Below are positions 61,800 through 64,000 of a stretch of 64,000 bases of DNA, piece by piece; positions within the stretch are counted from its first letter, which is position 1; each line of letters opens with the position of its first letter. The translations under genes were made by a program, and so were the position numbers. Below the pieces are notes generated by a model, which was not told the DNA's origin, made no database searches, and was given only the letters and a program-made list of their open reading frames with translations. Source of the DNA: Planococcus glaciei (GTDB lineage Bacteria; Bacillota; Bacilli; Bacillales_A; Planococcaceae); the NCBI RefSeq assembly GCF_900099655.1, contig NZ_FNDC01000012.1, positions 1 to 64,000 of the forward strand, in the 5' to 3' direction.

Positions 61800-62267
61800 T
61801 CACTTAAACAATGGAATTTCTTGCCCCGACAACAAATCCTCAAAGAAAATCTGATGATCTGGAAAAAGAACTGGAGGCAAGTCGTTCAAATGGAAAAAGC
61901 AGTTGCTTAATGATTCTTCATTCGCTTCGATTAAAAGGCCGGTATAGTCTCTGCTGGAAAAGATAATCTGCACTAAAGAAACCTGGTCTCCATTTGCAAA
62001 CGTTTTATCGTATTTGGGTCCGGAATAAATTCCAAACAACTCCAGCATGCCCAGGTTAAGCCCTGTTTCTTCAAAAACTTCTCTTCTGGCGGTGTCTTGG
62101 ACATTTTCGCCTAACTCCATAAAGCCGCCGGGCAGTCCCCATTCGCCCGTATCCGACCGCTGCTGCAAGAGAAGCCGGTTATCTTTATCAAAAACAAAAG
62201 CCCCTGCTATAACCATGATTACTTTTTCATGTCCAACCATCGATCTTAGATTTTTAATGTAATCCAT
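61800..62267 (-). CDS. Nudix hydrolase
   Basis: 155 residues. Canonical Nudix box GGFMELGENVQDTARREVFEETGLNLG matches Gx5Ex7REVxEETG. Likely hydrolyses a nucleoside diphosphate derivative such as an oxidised nucleotide or ADP-ribose. The WGLPGGFMELGE form resembles MutT/ADP-ribose pyrophosphatase-like members. Substrate unknown. Confidence 0.92.
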   Translation of the reverse strand: MDYIKNLRSMVGHEKVIMVIAGAFVFDKDNRLLLQQRSDTGEWGLPGGFMELGENVQDTARREVFEETGLNLGMLELFGIYSGPKYDKTFANGDQVSLVQIIFSSRDYTGLLIEANEESLSNCFFHLNDLPPVLFPDHQIFFEDLLSGQEIPLFK

Positions 62268-62348
62268 ATATAGGTCTCCTCCGCCGTTCCTTAAAAAAGC
62301 ATCAATCTTTTTGCATTCGAATCCTTTGTTTCTAATTTCCAGTAAGCC

Positions 62349-62801
62349 TCAATCTATTATTACCGTCTCTTTAAATTCTTTTCCCAGATATTCGTAAACG
62401 ATTGTGACGGACGGAATTGCGATGCTGTCTTTGACCGTTAAGCCGTAAGGTGACGGCAAGTTTTCCGCGTCTCCTTTCGAGGCTGTTCCAGGTTCAATCG
62501 CCACTGCATCGTAATCAGCAAAAGTATATCCTGGGTCGTCAAAGGTTTCAGTTATGGCAAAACCTTCTTGTTCCTGTTGAAGTTGGATTTTAGCTGTTTC
62601 GGGTTTGTCCACGATATTGACGAGTACATCGCGTATGTGGATATCTTGAAACCCTCTATTACCGATTGTCAAAATCACCACTTTCCCGTCATATCCTGCA
62701 AATGAATACTCCGCTTCGAGTTTCGGCTGAACAAGCACTAGATACAGCGCCAGTAAAACTCCTATCACCGTGATTATTATGAAAACATTTTTCTTTTTCA
62801 C
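62349..62801 (-). CDS. Membrane-anchored hypothetical protein
   Basis: 150 residues from GTG 62801 (GGAG 6-7 bp upstream); the longer frame to 62921 begins with an unlikely N-terminus. One N-terminal helix (VFIIITVIGVLLALYLVLVQ) and an extracellular strand-rich domain (EAEYSFAGYDGKVVILTIGNRGFQDIHIRDVLVNI..). No family recognised. Confidence 0.6.
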   Translation of the reverse strand: MKKKNVFIIITVIGVLLALYLVLVQPKLEAEYSFAGYDGKVVILTIGNRGFQDIHIRDVLVNIVDKPETAKIQLQQEQEGFAITETFDDPGYTFADYDAVAIEPGTASKGDAENLPSPYGLTVKDSIAIPSVTIVYEYLGKEFKETVIID

Positions 62802-63066
62802 CGCATTCTCCGCCTTTTCCGATATGAATAGGTACTGGTATAAGCTAAAAGATTGATAGATCTTTATACCCAATAATTCCTTAATCTTACAATACATATT
62901 AATTGTAAAACACACAACCATTAATTACGGTTCAAAGAAATTCGTTTTGTTTTTTTACATTACTGCGGCACGATGACCTTTACTTGACTGAATAAAGATT
63001 AACTTCTTTTATTTTTGGGAAAAGAATTAGATACAGTTAGAAACTCACAGAAAGAAGAGTGGAATT

Positions 63067-63357
63067 ATGTCTCCTTTACTCGAAAACAGCCAGACGGCTA
63101 TGAACTATGCCACCAATTCAAATCAACAACAGGCAATCAAGAAAAGAATCATCGAAACCAGCCTTTATTCAGTCGACCTTCTTCCACCTTGTAATCCCGG
63201 ACATACAGCCTGCCAGGTGTTATTGACTGTCCATCCGCCAGCTCAAGCAGCGACGGAACGCATACTTCCGGTACGCATCAATGCGTTATCGACTAAAACC
63301 GAAATACTGAAAAAGGTTTCAAAAGCTGTTCAGGACCACTTCGCAGAAGGCGAGTAG
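63067..63357 (+). CDS. Small hypothetical protein
   Basis: 96 residues. Polar helical N-terminus (NSQTAMNYATNSNQQQAIKKRIIET), then a compact middle with PPCNPGHTACQVLLTVHPP. Two cysteines near each other could bind metal. No family recognised. Preceded by AAGAG and ended by its own terminator. Confidence 0.6.
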   Translation: MSPLLENSQTAMNYATNSNQQQAIKKRIIETSLYSVDLLPPCNPGHTACQVLLTVHPPAQAATERILPVRINALSTKTEILKKVSKAVQDHFAEGE

Positions 63358-63380
63358 TTTGATAACTTATTCACTCATAC

Positions 63381-63415
63381 AAAATGACGGAACTTCCCTG
63401 GCACCGTCATTTTTT
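63381..63415 (+). terminator. Terminator after the gene at 63067
   Basis: AAAATGACGG / CCGTCATTTTTT arms around a 13-base loop. Confidence 0.85.
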
Positions 63416-63504
63416 AATTGCTAAAAAACGGTGTTCTCTTTTAGCCGCTTCATCCCCTCCGCAACTCTGCTTCGAATCAGTTGTGGTTTGACTCTTGAGC
63501 CAAC

Positions 63505-63530
63505 AAAAAACGGATGGCCTAGGCCATCCG
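63505..63530 (-). terminator. Terminator after the esterase gene
   Basis: CGGATGGCCTAGGCCATCCG, a 20-bp perfect palindrome followed by a minus-strand T-run just after the stop at 63538. Confidence 0.8.
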
Positions 63531-63537
63531 CAGAATG

Positions 63538-64000
63538 CTATTTCAATTTTTCGTCCAGGAAGCTGAACACTTCTTCCAGGTTCTCTTCTGCAGTAAACGG
63601 TTCCCCGCCATGTACAGCTCCTTCAAACAGGGTCAGTTCCACTTGTTCCTCGCCCAAAACAGCTTTCAGGTTTTCAGCGAAATTGACCGATTGCTGAACC
63701 GGAACGTTAGGGTCTGCTGTTCCATGCTGGATCAGGAAAGCCGGATCGTTTTCGGTGATGTACGATTCGGGATTCGCTTTTTTCACTTCATCTATTTTCT
63801 CCAAAAGGCTGCGGCCCATGTATTTACTTTCCGGCGAGCCGGCAGCGTTTCGTTCACCCAGCTTCGGTGTGATGCCAGAATCTGCAAACTGCTCATCGAT
63901 TTTCAGGAAATCGATTTGGCCGTACCAATCAACAACTGCCTGTACCTCCGAGGTATAGTTGATGTTTTCCCTATTTTTCCCTTTCAGCGCATCACTGTCG
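63538..64000 (-). CDS. Alpha/beta hydrolase (esterase/lipase type), C-terminal part
   Basis: The frame is open to the window edge; the start and the nucleophile Ser are outside. The visible part contains an acidic residue in QHGTADPNVPVQQS and the catalytic His in FEGAVHGGEPF, with DWYGQIDFLKI earlier, the pattern of the BD-FAE/esterase-lipase family. Ends at a strong terminator. Substrate unknown. Confidence 0.85.
   Translation of the reverse strand, partial: DSDALKGKNRENINYTSEVQAVVDWYGQIDFLKIDEQFADSGITPKLGERNAAGSPESKYMGRSLLEKIDEVKKANPESYITENDPAFLIQHGTADPNVPVQQSVNFAENLKAVLGEEQVELTLFEGAVHGGEPFTAEENLEEVFSFLDEKLK

Overview
The window looks like a chromosomal segment of a low-to-moderate GC Gram-positive bacterium, probably a Planococcaceae/Bacillales member. 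Support for this: Mhq-type quinone detoxification genes with an MhqR-like 20-bp operator, a Met T-box leader, paiA/paiB, a UPF0291 protein, a DUF3953 protein, ECF sigma/membrane-protein pairs, TTG/GTG starts behind strong AGGAGG sites, and Bacillales-type dispersed GC-rich repeats. No rRNA, tRNA or CRISPR array was seen.

Layout. (1) 1-9.3 kb is an AT-rich accessory segment. It holds the 3' end of an IS21-family element (istB plus repeated end motifs) and a two-gene cassette of a 1105-aa protein of unknown fold and a 1605-aa DEAD/DEAH helicase with a C-terminal DUF1998-type zinc domain. This is most like Druantia type III antiphage systems and is the best candidate in the window for a poorly described system. 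(2) 9.3-13 kb is a GntR-controlled TRAP transporter operon. (3) 13-24 kb carries a WGR-DUF4240 protein, an SMP-30-like protein, a thiol/quinone detoxification block (ring-cleaving dioxygenase, MhqD-like hydrolase, flavin reductase, two paralogous NADPH:FMN reductases, MarR repressor), an IS3-family insertion in the loop of a terminator, a phosphatase and arsC. (4) 24-43 kb is a mosaic of small operons: RibT-like GNAT, DedA, MDR oxidoreductase, leaderless ArsR with a VOC protein, methyltransferase, MerR-type promoter/CPBP protease, CcdA, T-box-controlled MetRS, MarR-paiA-paiB, Usp, a hydroxyacid dehydrogenase, and an XRE regulator divergent from an FAD oxidase plus half-size MFS pair. (5) 43-50 kb holds two ECF sigma operons with nearly matching autoregulatory promoters, one paired with a signal-peptidase-like protein lacking its catalytic residues, the other with a membrane protein and an ABC exporter. 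(6) 49.7-54.2 kb looks like a copper/metal stress module: CopB remnant, Cys-rich four-helix protein, two-component system, lipoprotein beta-propeller, YdhK. (7) 54.5-64 kb has a multi-PAS GGDEF protein, a DUF948 protein, several small hypothetical genes (one broken by an in-frame stop), a HEAT-repeat protein, a Nudix hydrolase and the 3' part of an esterase.

Many units are regulator-plus-target pairs whose operators can be read directly, so much of the likely regulatory wiring of this segment is visible in the DNA. Protein family names come from pattern recognition without database searches.
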